64,000 bases of DNA from Bacteroides fragilis NCTC 9343 (GCF_000025985.1 NC_003228.3:4402001-4466000); one strand, 5' to 3'. Counted from the stretch's first letter, positions 1 to 13,856 are shown. Program-made: numbers and translations. Notes: a model not told the origin generated them from the sequence alone.

Positions 1-129
1 TAATGAATCTACACTTTTTAATTTTCTGTCAATCGGTGCCTGACGGGCAATCAAATCCTGAGAAAAAGAATTCAGGCTGACCATAGCCGCAGCGGCAATC
101 ATTACTGTTTTAATGCAATTGAAATTCAT
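1..129 (-). CDS. N-terminus of a secreted protein (partial)
   Basis: Reading leftward from an ATG at 127-129, 43 codons are open to the window edge. They begin with a signal-peptide-like stretch (MNFNCIKTVMIAAAAMVSLN, then SFSQ) followed by DLIARQAPIDRKLKSVDSL. The gene lies 22 bases downstream of the ndk stop on the same strand and may be cotranscribed with it. The start of the mature part resembles LysM/M23-type cell-wall hydrolases of Bacteroides as I remember them, but no catalytic motif is in view, so function is not assigned. The rest lies outside the window. Confidence 0.6.
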   Translation of the reverse strand, partial: MNFNCIKTVMIAAAAMVSLNSFSQDLIARQAPIDRKLKSVDSL

Positions 130-151
130 TCGTCTTGTTAATTCAATTCAA

Positions 152-616
152 TCAATATTCGTCATTCGCATACAGGTAATCAAAAGTAGCCTGCTTGTAA
201 TCGAATATTTCTTCCGGTTTAAAGAATCTATTTAATTCGACAGCTGCGGTTTCAGGCGAATCAGAGGTATGAACAATGTTTTCTTGAAAACTCATACTGT
301 AATCTCCGCGAATGGTCCCCGGCGCTGCCAGACGTCCGTTGGTTGGTCCCGCCAATGCACGAACGGCTTGAATAGCATCCACACCTTCAAAACAACAAAC
401 GATAACGGGAGCCGTCATCATGGAATCTTTCACTCGCTGAAAGAATGGTTTCGAACTAAGGTGTGAATAATGCTCACTTAACACTTCATCAGTCAACTGC
501 ACCATCTTCATTCCTGCCAAACGCAATCCTTTACGCTCAAAACGACGAGTGATCTCGCCAACCAGCCCCCGCTGAAGGGTACAAGGTTTCAGAATGACTA
601 ATGTTTTTTCCATCAT
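152..616 (-). CDS. ndk: Nucleoside diphosphate kinase
   Basis: Transfers the gamma-phosphate of ATP to other nucleoside diphosphates through a phosphohistidine, balancing cytosolic NTP and dNTP pools. The sequence opens with the family signature EKTLVILKP, contains the RALAGPTNG stretch, and has the active-site histidine in NIVHTSDS near residue 119. Starting at the MMEK methionine gives 154 residues, the normal length; an upstream in-frame start would add five residues of no family character. The segment around residues 40-80 is somewhat longer than in the shortest homologues. A TAnnTTTG promoter element lies about 50 bases upstream. Identity is secure; only the choice between adjacent ATGs (616 or 613) is open. 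Confidence 0.95.
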   Translation of the reverse strand: MMEKTLVILKPCTLQRGLVGEITRRFERKGLRLAGMKMVQLTDEVLSEHYSHLSSKPFFQRVKDSMMTAPVIVCCFEGVDAIQAVRALAGPTNGRLAAPGTIRGDYSMSFQENIVHTSDSPETAAVELNRFFKPEEIFDYKQATFDYLYANDEY

Positions 617-665
617 AACGTACAGTTTCAAAAGGTTAAAGTGCTCATTTATTTAAAAATTCCCC

Positions 666-673
666 CAAAGATA
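666..673 (-). promoter_or_regulatory. Probable -7 promoter element of ndk
   Basis: On the minus strand these bases read TATCTTTG, matching the Bacteroides TAnnTTTG -7 box, about 50 bases before the ndk start. A TTTG at the expected -33 spacing is not present, so the call rests on one box and position. The rest of 617-834 shows no gene. Confidence 0.4.
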
Positions 674-834
674 GCATTTCCAGACGAAACAGAAGGCATG
701 TTCTTAACTATTTTTTATAAGAGTAAGGCATGGAATTAAAGAAATATTTCTCCAAACAACCGTAAATAAAGGGAATAAGAGAAAATATGTTATGCAACAT
801 GTTTATGTAAAAAAGCTACATGTTTAACCGTTTT

Positions 835-2931
835 TCAACTAATAGCAGCCCAGTTAACATTCGTCTTGCGCAATGCTCTCAACTGTTGCCACAAAATCGC
901 ATTCTCCGGTAATACTCCGCCAAGATCGGCATCTGTTATTTCTTCAGCAATAGTGCGCACATATTGCAAAAGCTGTCCGTCACGGGCTATGTCCGCGATC
1001 TTCAGGTCGAAAGCAATGCCACTTTGTTGCGTACCCTCCAAGTCCCCGGGACCGCGTAGTTTAAGATCTGCCTCGGCTATTTCAAATCCGTCATTGGTGC
1101 GCACCATAATTTCAAGCCGCTTCCGGGTCTCTTCGGTAAGTTTATACGTAGTAACTAAAATACAATAAGACTGATCAGCTCCACGCCCCACTCGCCCACG
1201 TAGCTGATGTAACTGGGATAGTCCGAAACGTTCGGCATTCTCGATAATCATCACCGAAGCATTGGGCACATTCACACCGACTTCAATTACTGTGGTGGCT
1301 ACCATGATCTGCGCATCACCCGAAATAAAAAGTTGCATCTGTGCATCCTTCTCAGCAGGCTTCATCTTGCCATGCACTTTGCAGACCTTACAGTCGGGGA
1401 ACTCTTCACAGATATGCAGATATCCTTCTTCAAGATTCTTTAGATCAATCTTTTCACTCTCTTTAATCAGTGGATAAACAATATAAACCTGGCGGCCTTC
1501 CTCTATCTGTTTCCGTACCGAACGATACAAACTTTCTCTACGGTTATCAAACTGGTGAATCGTAGCAATCGGCTTACGGCCGGGAGGTAATTCGTCTATA
1601 ACCGAAACATCCAGATCACCATAAAGTGTCATAGCCAATGTACGTGGGATCGGAGTAGCAGTCATAACCAACACATGAGGTGGCTGAACACTTTTACTCC
1701 ACAGGCGGGCACGTTGTGCCACTCCAAAGCGGTGTTGTTCGTCGATGACAGCCAATCCCAGCGAAGCAAAATTTACAGTATCTTCAATCACGGCATGGGT
1801 ACCTATCAAGATGTGTACATCTCCGGTCAGGAGTCCCGCAAGAATAGCTTCCCGTTTCTTGCCTTTTACCGAGCCTGTCAGCAACTCCACCCTTACATCC
1901 ATCCCAAACAACAGTTCTCTGATGGTATCGTAATGTTGGTTAGCCAAAATTTCGGTAGGCGCCATCATGCAAGCCTGAAATCCATTATCCAGTGCCATCA
2001 ACATGCTCATCAATGCCACCAATGTTTTTCCACTTCCAACATCTCCCTGCAATAGCCGGTTCATTTGCTTTCCACACCCTACGTCTTGTCTGATCTCCCT
2101 TAAAACTCTCTTTTGAGCGCCTGTCAATTCGAAAGGGAGATTCTTTGAATAGAACGTATTAAAAATCTCTCCTACCGTTTCAAAAACATAGCCGCGATAT
2201 TTGCGTTGCCTGTCTTTGGCATACCGCAGAATATTGAGTTGTACGTAGAAGAGTTCTTCAAACTTAAGACGATATTGTGCTTTTCGCAACAATTCCGGAT
2301 TAGAAGGAAAATGAATATTCCGCAATGCATCCGTCAAAGACATCAAATGATGATCGGCAATCAGTTTAGGTGAAAGTGTTTCGGACAAAGGCTCCTGAAT
2401 CTGTCCGATAACGGTTGCCATCATTTTTTCAATCGCATGGGAGTTAAGAAAGCTGCGCTTCATCTTCTCCGTCGTATTATAATAGGGCTGAAGTCCCATT
2501 GACGACAATTTCAGATCGGCGGGACTATCTATATCGGGATGGGCTACATTGATTCTTCCGTTAAACACCGTTGGCTTACCGAAAACAATGTATTCTTCAT
2601 GAAGTTTATATTTATTGGTAACATACTTTATACCTTGAAACCATACTAGGTCAACCACTCCCGTACCATCCGAAAAATGCGCCAACAGCCTCCTCTGACG
2701 TCCTTCACCAAATGTTTCGAATCCTAATATCTTCCCTTTCAATTGTATATACGGCATATTTCCATCTATTTCATGAATGTAATAGATGCGACTCCGGTCT
2801 ACATATTTATAAGGGAAATAATAGAGCAGGTCATGCAATGAATAAATCTCCAGCTCTTTATTCAAAACCGCAGCTTTCTGCGGGCCGACACCGGATAAGT
2901 ACTTTATGTCTCGTGTAGTTAAATCGAACAT
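835..2931 (-). CDS. recG: ATP-dependent DNA helicase RecG
   Basis: Remodels stalled replication forks and branched recombination intermediates. At 698 aa it has normal RecG length. The N-terminal third has the wedge/OB-fold region (GVGPQKAAVLN near residue 15), followed by superfamily 2 helicase motifs: Walker A GDVGSGKT near residue 292, motif II DEQHRFG (the DExH-type box of RecG), TATPIPRTLA, and the C-terminal RGRVGRG with the RecG TRG-type segment (LRGPGDLEGTQQSG). The start codon overlaps the ispD stop in a TAATG arrangement, implying translational coupling in a DJ-1/ispD/recG operon. All key motifs are intact. Confidence 0.97.
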   Translation of the reverse strand: MFDLTTRDIKYLSGVGPQKAAVLNKELEIYSLHDLLYYFPYKYVDRSRIYYIHEIDGNMPYIQLKGKILGFETFGEGRQRRLLAHFSDGTGVVDLVWFQGIKYVTNKYKLHEEYIVFGKPTVFNGRINVAHPDIDSPADLKLSSMGLQPYYNTTEKMKRSFLNSHAIEKMMATVIGQIQEPLSETLSPKLIADHHLMSLTDALRNIHFPSNPELLRKAQYRLKFEELFYVQLNILRYAKDRQRKYRGYVFETVGEIFNTFYSKNLPFELTGAQKRVLREIRQDVGCGKQMNRLLQGDVGSGKTLVALMSMLMALDNGFQACMMAPTEILANQHYDTIRELLFGMDVRVELLTGSVKGKKREAILAGLLTGDVHILIGTHAVIEDTVNFASLGLAVIDEQHRFGVAQRARLWSKSVQPPHVLVMTATPIPRTLAMTLYGDLDVSVIDELPPGRKPIATIHQFDNRRESLYRSVRKQIEEGRQVYIVYPLIKESEKIDLKNLEEGYLHICEEFPDCKVCKVHGKMKPAEKDAQMQLFISGDAQIMVATTVIEVGVNVPNASVMIIENAERFGLSQLHQLRGRVGRGADQSYCILVTTYKLTEETRKRLEIMVRTNDGFEIAEADLKLRGPGDLEGTQQSGIAFDLKIADIARDGQLLQYVRTIAEEITDADLGGVLPENAILWQQLRALRKTNVNWAAIS

Positions 2932-3590
2932 TACAACAAGGCTGAAGCTACTTTCAAATCAAAAGGAGTAGTTATTTTTATATTTTCACGATTCCCCTCC
3001 ACCAGGTAGACAGGAACACCCATGGCTTCCACCACCGAAGCATCATCTGTAAAAAAGGGAGTAAATTCCTGTTCATAAGCTCTCTTCAGCAGATCTGCAT
3101 CGAACACCTGGGGAGTCTGCACTAATTTATAGTCATTACGGCTTACGGTTTCACTGCCCGATTCGGTGAGATGACGCACAGTTTCTACCACATCAATGAC
3201 GGGTATGACGGCTTTTCGGACTACTGCTTCCAGGAAGCAGCGGGCAATCACTTCCTGTGAAACGAAAGGACGGACACCATCATGTATTCCCACTACACCG
3301 ATACCGTTCACAAGAGCCAATCCATTCTTGACCGAATGGAAACGTGTTTCACCTCCATCGGCAATCAGATGTTTAATGTCAAAGCCATGCTCTTCACAAA
3401 GTTCACGCCAAAAGTCCTGTTGCTCCCGAGGTAATACAAGAATAATCTGCATTTTTTCATCGAAACGGTGAAAAGCTTCCAGCGTACGCATCAATACAGG
3501 TTTACCACCGATGGGAAGAAACTGTTTGGGAAGTTCGCTCCCCATACGGAGTCCCTTCCCTCCGGCTACAATCAAAGCAGTCCGACACAT
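2931..3590 (-). CDS. ispD: 2-C-methyl-D-erythritol 4-phosphate cytidylyltransferase
   Basis: Third step of the non-mevalonate (MEP) isoprenoid pathway: CTP plus MEP gives CDP-methylerythritol. The nucleotidyltransferase signature is at the N-terminus ([20 protein letters not shown], with the CTP-binding lysines), [13 protein letters not shown] follows near residue 100, and the family C-terminal [14 protein letters not shown] is present. At 219 aa it is of normal length. It sits between the DJ-1 gene (4 bases upstream) and recG (1-base overlap). ispF, a later step of the same pathway, is in this window at about 61.5 kb but is not linked. Confidence 0.96.
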   Translation of the reverse strand: MCRTALIVAGGKGLRMGSELPKQFLPIGGKPVLMRTLEAFHRFDEKMQIILVLPREQQDFWRELCEEHGFDIKHLIADGGETRFHSVKNGLALVNGIGVVGIHDGVRPFVSQEVIARCFLEAVVRKAVIPVIDVVETVRHLTESGSETVSRNDYKLVQTPQVFDADLLKRAYEQEFTPFFTDDASVVEAMGVPVYLVEGNRENIKITTPFDLKVASALL

Positions 3591-3594
3591 AAGC

Positions 3595-4146
3595 TTAACG
3601 TCTTACGCACATAGCCTCTACCAGTTCGTTCACTTTTTCTTTGCCCAACAATGTATCCACAATAGTCAATGCAAACTCCATGGCAGCTCCCGGTCCCATC
3701 CCGGTAATAATATTACCATCTCTTACAACCGGTTCGTTAGTGCAGTCCGCCCCATCCAGATATTGTTCGAAACTGGGGTAACAAGTAACTCTGCGTCCTT
3801 TCAGGAGTCCCAGTTTCCCAAGTACCATCGGAGCAGCACAAATGGCTGCAATAGGCTTGTTTTTCTCTGCAAAACTAAGAATTAATTTACGCAACCCTTC
3901 ATGTTTGTCCAAAGTGGCAGCTCCCGGCATACCTCCGGGTAAAAACAGCAGCTCAGCATCAAAGAAGTCACAATTTTCAAAATTCTTATCGCAAAGCACA
4001 GATACGTCATGCGCTCCGACTACAATCTCGTCCGGAGTAACAGATACTATTTCGACATCTAAACCTGCGCGTCTCAATGTATCAATTGTAGTAAGCGCTT
4101 CAATTTCTTCAAATCCATCTGCGAAAAATGCATAAACAGTTCCCAT
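3595..4146 (-). CDS. DJ-1/PfpI (ThiJ/YajL-like) family protein
   Basis: A cytosolic flavodoxin-like protein of the DJ-1 superfamily, 183 aa. The conserved glutamate is in [11 protein letters not shown] near residue 14 and the reactive cysteine with its nucleophile-elbow context is in [11 protein letters not shown] near residue 103. Members are variously assigned chaperone, deglycase or oxidative-stress roles; the exact activity is not settled and cannot be read from sequence. It is the first gene of the operon with ispD (4-base gap) and recG. A -7 box at 4169-4176 and a palindrome at 4194-4208 lie directly upstream, so expression may be repressor-controlled. Confidence 0.9.
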   Translation of the reverse strand: MGTVYAFFADGFEEIEALTTIDTLRRAGLDVEIVSVTPDEIVVGAHDVSVLCDKNFENCDFFDAELLFLPGGMPGAATLDKHEGLRKLILSFAEKNKPIAAICAAPMVLGKLGLLKGRRVTCYPSFEQYLDGADCTNEPVVRDGNIITGMGPGAAMEFALTIVDTLLGKEKVNELVEAMCVRR

Positions 4147-4168
4147 AATCTATATCATTTAGATGTTA

Positions 4169-4176
4169 CAAACTTA
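4169..4176 (-). promoter_or_regulatory. Probable -7 element of the DJ-1/ispD/recG operon
   Basis: Reads TAAGTTTG on the minus strand, matching TAnnTTTG, 23 bases before the DJ-1 start. No TTTG at -33; the palindrome at 4194-4208 occupies that position instead. Confidence 0.45.
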
Positions 4177-4193
4177 AAGCGACCGGCCTTTTA

Positions 4194-4208
4194 AGGGTGC
4201 GGCACCCT
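4194..4208. repeat. Perfect palindrome AGGGTGC-G-GCACCCT
   Basis: Seven-base arms around a single central G. It lies between tonB (stop at 4218) and the DJ-1 gene. It could form a small hairpin after tonB, but no U-rich run follows on the minus strand. Its position over the -33 region of the DJ-1 promoter also fits an operator. Confidence 0.6.
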
Positions 4209-4217
4209 AAGCATTAA

Positions 4218-5060
4218 TTATTTCAAATTAAAATAATAAGTAATTGTTCCCGTCTGGTTGTTTACTCCGTCCACAGCATTAAAACGAGCCTTCTTAGCCG
4301 CATCTTCAGCTGCCTTACGTAAAGTCGAATTTACCGTATTTGTCAATCGGTTGATGCTCGTAGCAATCACATGACCGGCAGGGTTTACCGTGATAGAAAC
4401 AACGACACGTCCCTCTTCCTGAACATTGTATACCGGACGAGGCAAACCACCTTCTCCTATAGAACGTCCTCCAAGATTAAATGTTCCATACCCTCCGACT
4501 CCGGATTTTGCTCCGGTCAAAGAATTACCGTCTTTACTTCCTTCAACTCCTTCTCCTGAAGTAGCCGTACCTTTACTTCCCCCCATTTGCGAACCTTTAC
4601 CAAAAGCACCGGCCACTCGTTTACTGGCAGCTTCCGCTGCAGCCTTACGTTCACGTTCCGCCTTTTCCTCGGCAAGCTTTTTAGCTTCGGCAGCTTTTTC
4701 TTCGGGAGTTTTCTCAGGTTTCTTTGCCACTTTCGGTTTTTCCTTCTTAGGTTCGGCCTTAGGCTTTACCACAACCGTTTCTTCTTCGGTCTGAGTAATC
4801 ATTTCCTGTTCAGTCTCCACTTCCGGTTCGGGCTGCGGAGCCGGCACTTCTTCCGGTAAAACCTCCACGTCCACCATGGTAGAAGGATCATAGTTTCCAT
4901 AAGCAGCATCCACATCTCCCATCATAACAGGTACTCCCCCGGCTTCTTCGTCCGGATGCGGGATAGCAAAACTTACGAGAATCAAAAGAGCAATAATAGC
5001 CACATGCACCAACAATGCACCCAACGCCCCTATATATTCACTCTTTCTTTTTATGTTCAT
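4218..5060 (-). CDS. tonB: TonB-like energy transducer
   Basis: Carries proton-motive energy from the ExbB/ExbD inner-membrane complex across the periplasm to TonB-dependent outer-membrane receptors, several of which are in this window. One N-terminal membrane helix (about residues 10-33), then a long Pro/Glu- then Lys/Glu/Ala-rich spacer (about 70-150), a Gly/Ser-rich segment (150-200), and a C-terminal TonB/TolA-type domain (about 205-280, starting LPRPVYNVQEEGRVVVSITV). The 5' end overlaps exbD by 4 bases, and the order pdxJ-exbB-exbD-tonB is one operon. The Ala/Lys/Glu-rich spacer also resembles TolA; the neighbours favour TonB. Confidence 0.88.
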   Translation of the reverse strand: MNIKRKSEYIGALGALLVHVAIIALLILVSFAIPHPDEEAGGVPVMMGDVDAAYGNYDPSTMVDVEVLPEEVPAPQPEPEVETEQEMITQTEEETVVVKPKAEPKKEKPKVAKKPEKTPEEKAAEAKKLAEEKAERERKAAAEAASKRVAGAFGKGSQMGGSKGTATSGEGVEGSKDGNSLTGAKSGVGGYGTFNLGGRSIGEGGLPRPVYNVQEEGRVVVSITVNPAGHVIATSINRLTNTVNSTLRKAAEDAAKKARFNAVDGVNNQTGTITYYFNLK

Positions 5061-5479
5061 TTCTTCTTTGTTTCCGGCGGGCGTGTAGCCAACACCATTT
5101 TAAAATGATTCTCATTAGCGATGTTCAGCACTTTAACGATTTCGCGATAAGGCACAGTTTCATCTGCATAGAGAGCAACATACATCTCAGGTTCTTTATC
5201 CGCACAACTTTGGAGGAATGGAGTTAACTCTTCCAACCCCAAAGCATGCTCTTTTTCATTACCAAACGCTGCATAATAGTTCAGGTCCTTATCAATAATA
5301 ACCCTTGTCAACGGCTTGGCCGAAGTTTGCTGTTTCCCCTGTGGCAACAGCACTTTAATCGCATTGGGCGACACAACAGTTGAGGTTATCATAAAAAAGA
5401 TAAGCAACAGGAATATGACATCCGTCATAGATGCCATACTAAAGTTGGGTGATATTTTTGCTCGACGCTTTAATGCCAT
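5057..5479 (-). CDS. exbD: ExbD/TolR biopolymer transport protein
   Basis: Inner-membrane component of the TonB motor. A short cytoplasmic N-terminus leads into one membrane helix, with the conserved proton-path aspartate in the segment SMTDVIFLLLIFFMITST, then a periplasmic domain. I start at MALKRR (141 aa) because the longer reading frame would need a TTG start five codons upstream and the ATG has an A-rich leader. It overlaps tonB by 4 bases and follows exbB by about 70 bases. Pairing with the adjacent MotA/TolQ/ExbB gene and tonB gives a complete motor set. Confidence 0.92.
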   Translation of the reverse strand: MALKRRAKISPNFSMASMTDVIFLLLIFFMITSTVVSPNAIKVLLPQGKQQTSAKPLTRVIIDKDLNYYAAFGNEKEHALGLEELTPFLQSCADKEPEMYVALYADETVPYREIVKVLNIANENHFKMVLATRPPETKKK

Positions 5480-5549
5480 AAAATAATTCTTCAAGATGCC
5501 AATCTGTCAATGTGCTAATTGGCTACGCACTTTATTTTATCTCAGCACT

Positions 5550-6272
5550 TTATTTTTGTGCAGGTTCATTAAGCAAATCCATAAACTCCATAGTTCTGGA
5601 TTCCATCTTATTGACCACTCGGTCTACCAACATCACCAGGTAGTTGTAAGCAAACATAGCAATAATACCCACAATCAAACCACCCACAGTAGTAATCATG
5701 GCTTCATAAATACCTCCTGAAAGCAATGTTATGTCTATGTTACCGCTTCCGGCATTCGCCATTTCGTAAAATGCCCGCACCATACCGGTTACCGTACCCA
5801 GGAAGCCAAGCATCGGTGCACCACCGGAAATGGTAGCCATTACCGTCAGTCCTTTCTCTAACTTGGCCACCTCTATATTTCCCACATTTTCAATAGCAAC
5901 CTGCACATCATTTACCGGACGTCCCAAACGGCTGATACCTTTCTCAATCATGCGGGCTGAAGGAGTATTTATCGTACGACAGTAATTAATGGCCGATTTT
6001 ATCTCCCCACTATGGATATAATCTTTAATCTTCTCCATAAACATCGGATCTTCTTTACCGGCTTTCCGAATCATATAGTTACGTTCGAACAGAATGTAGA
6101 AACAGACAACAGACAGTACGGCCAGTACAATCATAATCCATCCACCCTTGATAGCCATATCAAGCATATTCATTTCTGCCGGTGCAGATACAGGAGTCAA
6201 TACAGGATTGGCCGATGCAACGGAGTCAGCCAGATTGGTAGCCACTTGGGCTAATAGTAGCATTGCATTCAT
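5550..6272 (-). CDS. exbB: MotA/TolQ/ExbB proton channel family protein
   Basis: The proton-conducting subunit that, with ExbD, powers TonB. The 240-aa protein has a hydrophobic helix near residues 30-55 (GGWIMIVLAVLSVVCFYILF) and two further helices around the conserved GGAPMLGFLGTVTGMV near residue 155 and TTVGGLIVGIIAMFAYNYL near residue 200. Its start codon overlaps the pdxJ stop (TAATG), so the two are translationally coupled. Family and role are clear; ExbB versus TolQ is decided by the neighbouring tonB-like gene. Confidence 0.93.
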   Translation of the reverse strand: MNAMLLLAQVATNLADSVASANPVLTPVSAPAEMNMLDMAIKGGWIMIVLAVLSVVCFYILFERNYMIRKAGKEDPMFMEKIKDYIHSGEIKSAINYCRTINTPSARMIEKGISRLGRPVNDVQVAIENVGNIEVAKLEKGLTVMATISGGAPMLGFLGTVTGMVRAFYEMANAGSGNIDITLLSGGIYEAMITTVGGLIVGIIAMFAYNYLVMLVDRVVNKMESRTMEFMDLLNEPAQK

Positions 6273-6985
6273 TAGCGAAGACAGTTTTTATATTCTTGGA
6301 TGGTACGTTCCAGTCCCAGATACAGTGCATCGCTTATCAAAGCATGACCGATAGAGACTTCGTCCAACCAAGGTATGTTTTTATAAAAATAATTCAGATT
6401 CAATAAACTCAAGTCATGACCGGCATTCAGACCGATCCCCAATCTACGTGCCGCTTTTGCCGCTTCAACAAAAGGAGCAACAGCCGCAGCCGGATCTTTC
6501 GGATAGGCAGTAGCATAGGGCTCGGTATATAATTCTACCCGATCGGCACCTGCTTTCGCAGCATATTCAATCATTTCCGCATCGGGTGCCACAAATACGG
6601 ATGTACGGATACCTGCCCCGTTAAATTCATCCAATACTTCTGTCAGGAAATCAAAGTTAACCTTGGTATCCCATCCCGAATTAGAAGTTATCTGAGAAGG
6701 ATCATCCGGAACCAAAGTCACCTGATGAGGTTTCACCTTCAACACCAAGTCAATAAACTCAGGAGAAGGATATCCTTCAATATTAAATTCGGTCCGAAGC
6801 AACGGACGCAAATCATACACATCCGAACGACGGATATGGCGTTCATCCGGACGGGGGTGAACCGTTATTCCGTCAGCACCGAAACTCTCACAATCCAACG
6901 CCACCTTAACCACGTTCGGAACATTTCCCCCACGGGCATTCCGAAGGGTAGCCACTTTGTTTATGTTCACACTTAATTTAGTCAT
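6272..6985 (-). CDS. pdxJ: Pyridoxine 5'-phosphate synthase
   Basis: Condenses deoxyxylulose 5-phosphate with 3-amino-2-oxopropyl phosphate to form pyridoxine 5'-phosphate in the DXP-dependent vitamin B6 pathway. At 237 aa it is a standard PdxJ TIM barrel: [17 protein letters not shown] at the N-terminus, catalytic histidine in [25 protein letters not shown], and the second active-site histidine in [12 protein letters not shown]. First gene of the operon with exbB, exbD and tonB, an arrangement that ties cofactor synthesis to outer-membrane uptake energetics. The promoter -7 box is at 7034-7041. Confidence 0.97.
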   Translation of the reverse strand: MTKLSVNINKVATLRNARGGNVPNVVKVALDCESFGADGITVHPRPDERHIRRSDVYDLRPLLRTEFNIEGYPSPEFIDLVLKVKPHQVTLVPDDPSQITSNSGWDTKVNFDFLTEVLDEFNGAGIRTSVFVAPDAEMIEYAAKAGADRVELYTEPYATAYPKDPAAAVAPFVEAAKAARRLGIGLNAGHDLSLLNLNYFYKNIPWLDEVSIGHALISDALYLGLERTIQEYKNCLR

Positions 6986-7033
6986 AGTTCTATGTCTTAA
7001 TATAATACGGAGCTTTTACCCATATGTTTTGCG

Positions 7034-7041
7034 CAAAAGTA
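7034..7041 (-). promoter_or_regulatory. -7 element of the pdxJ-exbB-exbD-tonB operon
   Basis: Reads TACTTTTG on the minus strand (TAnnTTTG), about 50 bases before the pdxJ start. The -33 box is degenerate. It lies in the divergent region shared with nadK. Confidence 0.5.
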
Positions 7042-7117
7042 CAAATATTAGCGATAAGATAACAGCAATACCGAAAAAAAATCCCAAATTTGCGACATAC
7101 TAGAAACTTTTATCAAC

Positions 7118-7990
7118 ATGAAATTTGCCATTTTCGGAAATACATACCAAGCTAAGAAGTCCTCACATGCTGCCACCCTGTTCAAATTACTCGAGAAACA
7201 TGGAGCTGAAATCTGCGTATGCAGGGAGTTTCATCGTTTTCTGAAGTCCGATTTAAAACTGAACGTTAAGGCAGATGATTTGTTCGATGAAAACAATTTT
7301 GATGCCGACATGGTGATCAGCATTGGCGGTGACGGCACTTTTCTGAAGGCAGCACGCCGTGTAGGCAATAAAGGAATCCCTATTTTAGGCATCAATACCG
7401 GACGATTAGGGTTTCTGGCAGATGTATCTCCGGAAGAAATGGAAGAAACGATTGAAGAGGTTTATCAGAACCATTATACTGTTGAGGAACGAAGTGTACT
7501 CCAGTTACTTTGTGACGATAAACATTTACAAAATTCGCCTTATGCTCTCAATGAAATAGCCATTCTGAAACGAGACAGTTCATCAATGATCAGTATCCGT
7601 ACAGCAATCAACGGGGCACATCTCACTACTTATCAAGCAGACGGTTTGATTATTGCTACTCCAACAGGTTCTACTGCCTATTCATTAAGCGTAGGTGGCC
7701 CTATTATCGTTCCACACTCCAAAACGATTGCAATCACTCCTGTCGCCCCACACAGTTTAAATGTAAGGCCTATAGTAATCTGTGATGACTGGGAAATTAC
7801 TTTAGATGTAGAAAGCCGTAGTCATAACTTTCTGGTAGCAATAGACGGTAGCAGTGAAACCTGTAAAGAGACTACTCGTCTCACTATCCGTAGAGCAGAC
7901 TATAGCATTAAGGTGGTGAAACGCTTTAACCACATCTTTTTCGATACCTTGCGTACCAAAATGATGTGGGGGGCTGACAGTAGAGTGTAA
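7118..7990 (+). CDS. nadK: NAD kinase
   Basis: Phosphorylates NAD to NADP, the only de novo NADP source in most bacteria. The 290-aa protein has the diagnostic GGDGTFL near residue 68, [10 protein letters not shown] near residue 98, the NE motif (ALNEIAI), and [16 protein letters not shown] near residue 182. Length and all motifs are normal. It is divergent from pdxJ and converges on the rRNA operon. A degenerate CAAATTTG (one change from TAnnTTTG) sits 26 bases upstream, but I do not call it a promoter. Confidence 0.97.
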   Translation: MKFAIFGNTYQAKKSSHAATLFKLLEKHGAEICVCREFHRFLKSDLKLNVKADDLFDENNFDADMVISIGGDGTFLKAARRVGNKGIPILGINTGRLGFLADVSPEEMEETIEEVYQNHYTVEERSVLQLLCDDKHLQNSPYALNEIAILKRDSSSMISIRTAINGAHLTTYQADGLIIATPTGSTAYSLSVGGPIIVPHSKTIAITPVAPHSLNVRPIVICDDWEITLDVESRSHNFLVAIDGSSETCKETTRLTIRRADYSIKVVKRFNHIFFDTLRTKMMWGADSRV

Positions 7991-8250
7991 AACAGCTCAC
8001 AAAAGCACCTTCCTTATATCCCTCTACTCTTACGACACATTTTTTCCTATATAAAACCCATTCATTCGCTTGAATCGCCTCTTTTGCAAGGCTCCGTGCC
8101 CCCAAGGGATGCGGAGATACCCACCTCTTCCAATAACCGTTATATAGGACAAGAAAAGGCTATCGGATTTCCCATAGCCATCTCCATTAAGAAAGTGTTA
8201 TCCGGAGGGCAGCCTGGCGCTCCCTTTCCTTCCCCCCTGTATAAAACAAG
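7991..8250. other. Intergenic region between nadK and the rRNA terminator
   Basis: No credible gene. An open frame at 8084-8284 runs into the rRNA terminator hairpin and has no protein character. A clear terminator for nadK is not visible. Confidence 0.5.
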
Positions 8251-8284
8251 TCATCCCCTCCGGTCTTTCGACCGAAGGGGATGA
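8251..8284 (-). terminator. rRNA operon terminator hairpin
   Basis: A 15-base-pair stem (one G-T pair) with a 4-base loop: TCATCCCCTCCGGTC, loop TTTC, then the matching arm ending at 8284. It lies about 15 bases past the 5S gene in the direction of rRNA transcription and is followed on the minus strand by CTTGTTTTA. Confidence 0.85.
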
Positions 8285-8298
8285 ACCATCTGAAAAAA

Positions 8299-8408
<110 letters not shown>

Positions 8409-8495
8409 TAAGGCAGACATAATGTACAAAAGTAAATTCAGCGGTCTATTATATAAATAGTGAAGCTAAACGGATATATAAACCATTGAAGGCGG

Positions 8496-11384
<2,889 letters not shown>

Positions 11385-11534
11385 TTATCGCCAGATTCAT
11401 CTCCTTTTCTTAAAAAGGATCTGAACCAAATGGTTCGATATATACTTTTAGCTCTTACTAAATTTACTTTTTTCTGTACATCATGTCAAAGATCGTTTGA
11501 TTACACGCAAGCCTGTTAGGTCGCGGTATCGGAG

Positions 11535-11608
11535 TGGAGAATAACGGATTCGAACCGTTGACCCTCTGCGTGCAAGGCAGATGCTCTAGCCAGCTGAGCT
11601 AATCCCCC
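11535..11608 (-). tRNA. tRNA-Ala (anticodon TGC)
   Basis: 74-nt cloverleaf on the minus strand: acceptor GGGGGAT paired with ATTCTCC, discriminator A, D arm GCTC, anticodon loop with TGC, T loop TTCGAAT. CCA is not encoded. It sits in the 16S-23S spacer next to tRNA-Ile. Confidence 0.97.
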
Positions 11609-11639
11609 AATCATACAAGATAAAATATCTATCTGTTGG

Positions 11640-11713
11640 TAGTCCCAGGCAGAGTTGAACTGCCGACCTCTACATTATCAGTGTAGCGCTCTAACCAACT
11701 GAGCTATAGGACT
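11640..11713 (-). tRNA. tRNA-Ile (anticodon GAT)
   Basis: 74-nt cloverleaf on the minus strand: acceptor AGTCCTA paired with TGGGACT, anticodon stem CTACA/TGTAG around CTGATAA (anticodon GAT), T arm GGCAG/CTGCC, discriminator A. First tRNA after 16S, the usual Ile-Ala spacer order. Confidence 0.97.
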
Positions 11714-11865
11714 AGTTCAACCGTGTCCTGTTTTAGACTCGGCTTCTGTTTTTCTCTTGTTTATCTCTATCTATATTGCTATAGATGGTTGATCTATATT
11801 CTATAAATAAACAAGTACCAGTAGTACAATTTAGAACCAATGAACGTCGTTTTCAACATCGCTCC

Positions 11866-13396
<1,531 letters not shown>

Positions 13397-13590
13397 AAAA
13401 GTATTGTTATATATCCCATAAGGGATGATATTAGCTCTGTTCAGGATGTCGAAAATTTATTGACGGTCATTTTTATATACCTATATAATAAGTATTGACG
13501 GTTCTAAATTTGACTTGTACTACTTGTATTGTTTATCAATGTTTCAAAGAACTCTTCTTTTTAAATTCTGCTTCGTTTCAAAAGCGGGTG

Positions 13591-13622
13591 CAAAGGTAAG
13601 GGGTTTATTTTAAACTGCCAAA
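13591..13622 (-). promoter_or_regulatory. rRNA promoter P1 (proximal)
   Basis: Minus strand: -33 TTTG (13619-13622), 20-base spacer, -7 TACCTTTG (13591-13598). This fits the Bacteroides sigma-ABfr consensus exactly. It lies about 195 bases before the estimated 16S 5' end. Confidence 0.85.
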
Positions 13623-13728
13623 TGTTTTGGGAAGTTTTTTTTTCAATGCCCGCCTTTTATTTCCAAGCCTCTCTGTGCGAAAGGGAAAGAAAAGACAGCC
13701 AAAGGCCCTCGCTCTGCGAATCGGACTG

Positions 13729-13761
13729 CAAAGATAACGACTTTTATAATAATGATCCAAA
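13729..13761 (-). promoter_or_regulatory. rRNA promoter P2 (middle)
   Basis: Minus strand: -33 TTTG (13758-13761), 21-base spacer, -7 TATCTTTG (13729-13736). Consensus boxes and spacing, 138 bases upstream of P1. Confidence 0.8.
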
Positions 13762-13856
13762 TAAAAAGAAAATTATTTTTGTTATTCTGTAAGGCACGTC
13801 CTACGCCGTTGCAACATGTCAAAATTAAATGCTGTCCGTCTCTTGGAAAGCGGATG

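Noticed and set aside
8084-8284. 66-codon open frame between nadK and the rRNA operon
   Set aside because: It overlaps the terminator hairpin, has no recognisable family features and no promoter or RBS pattern.
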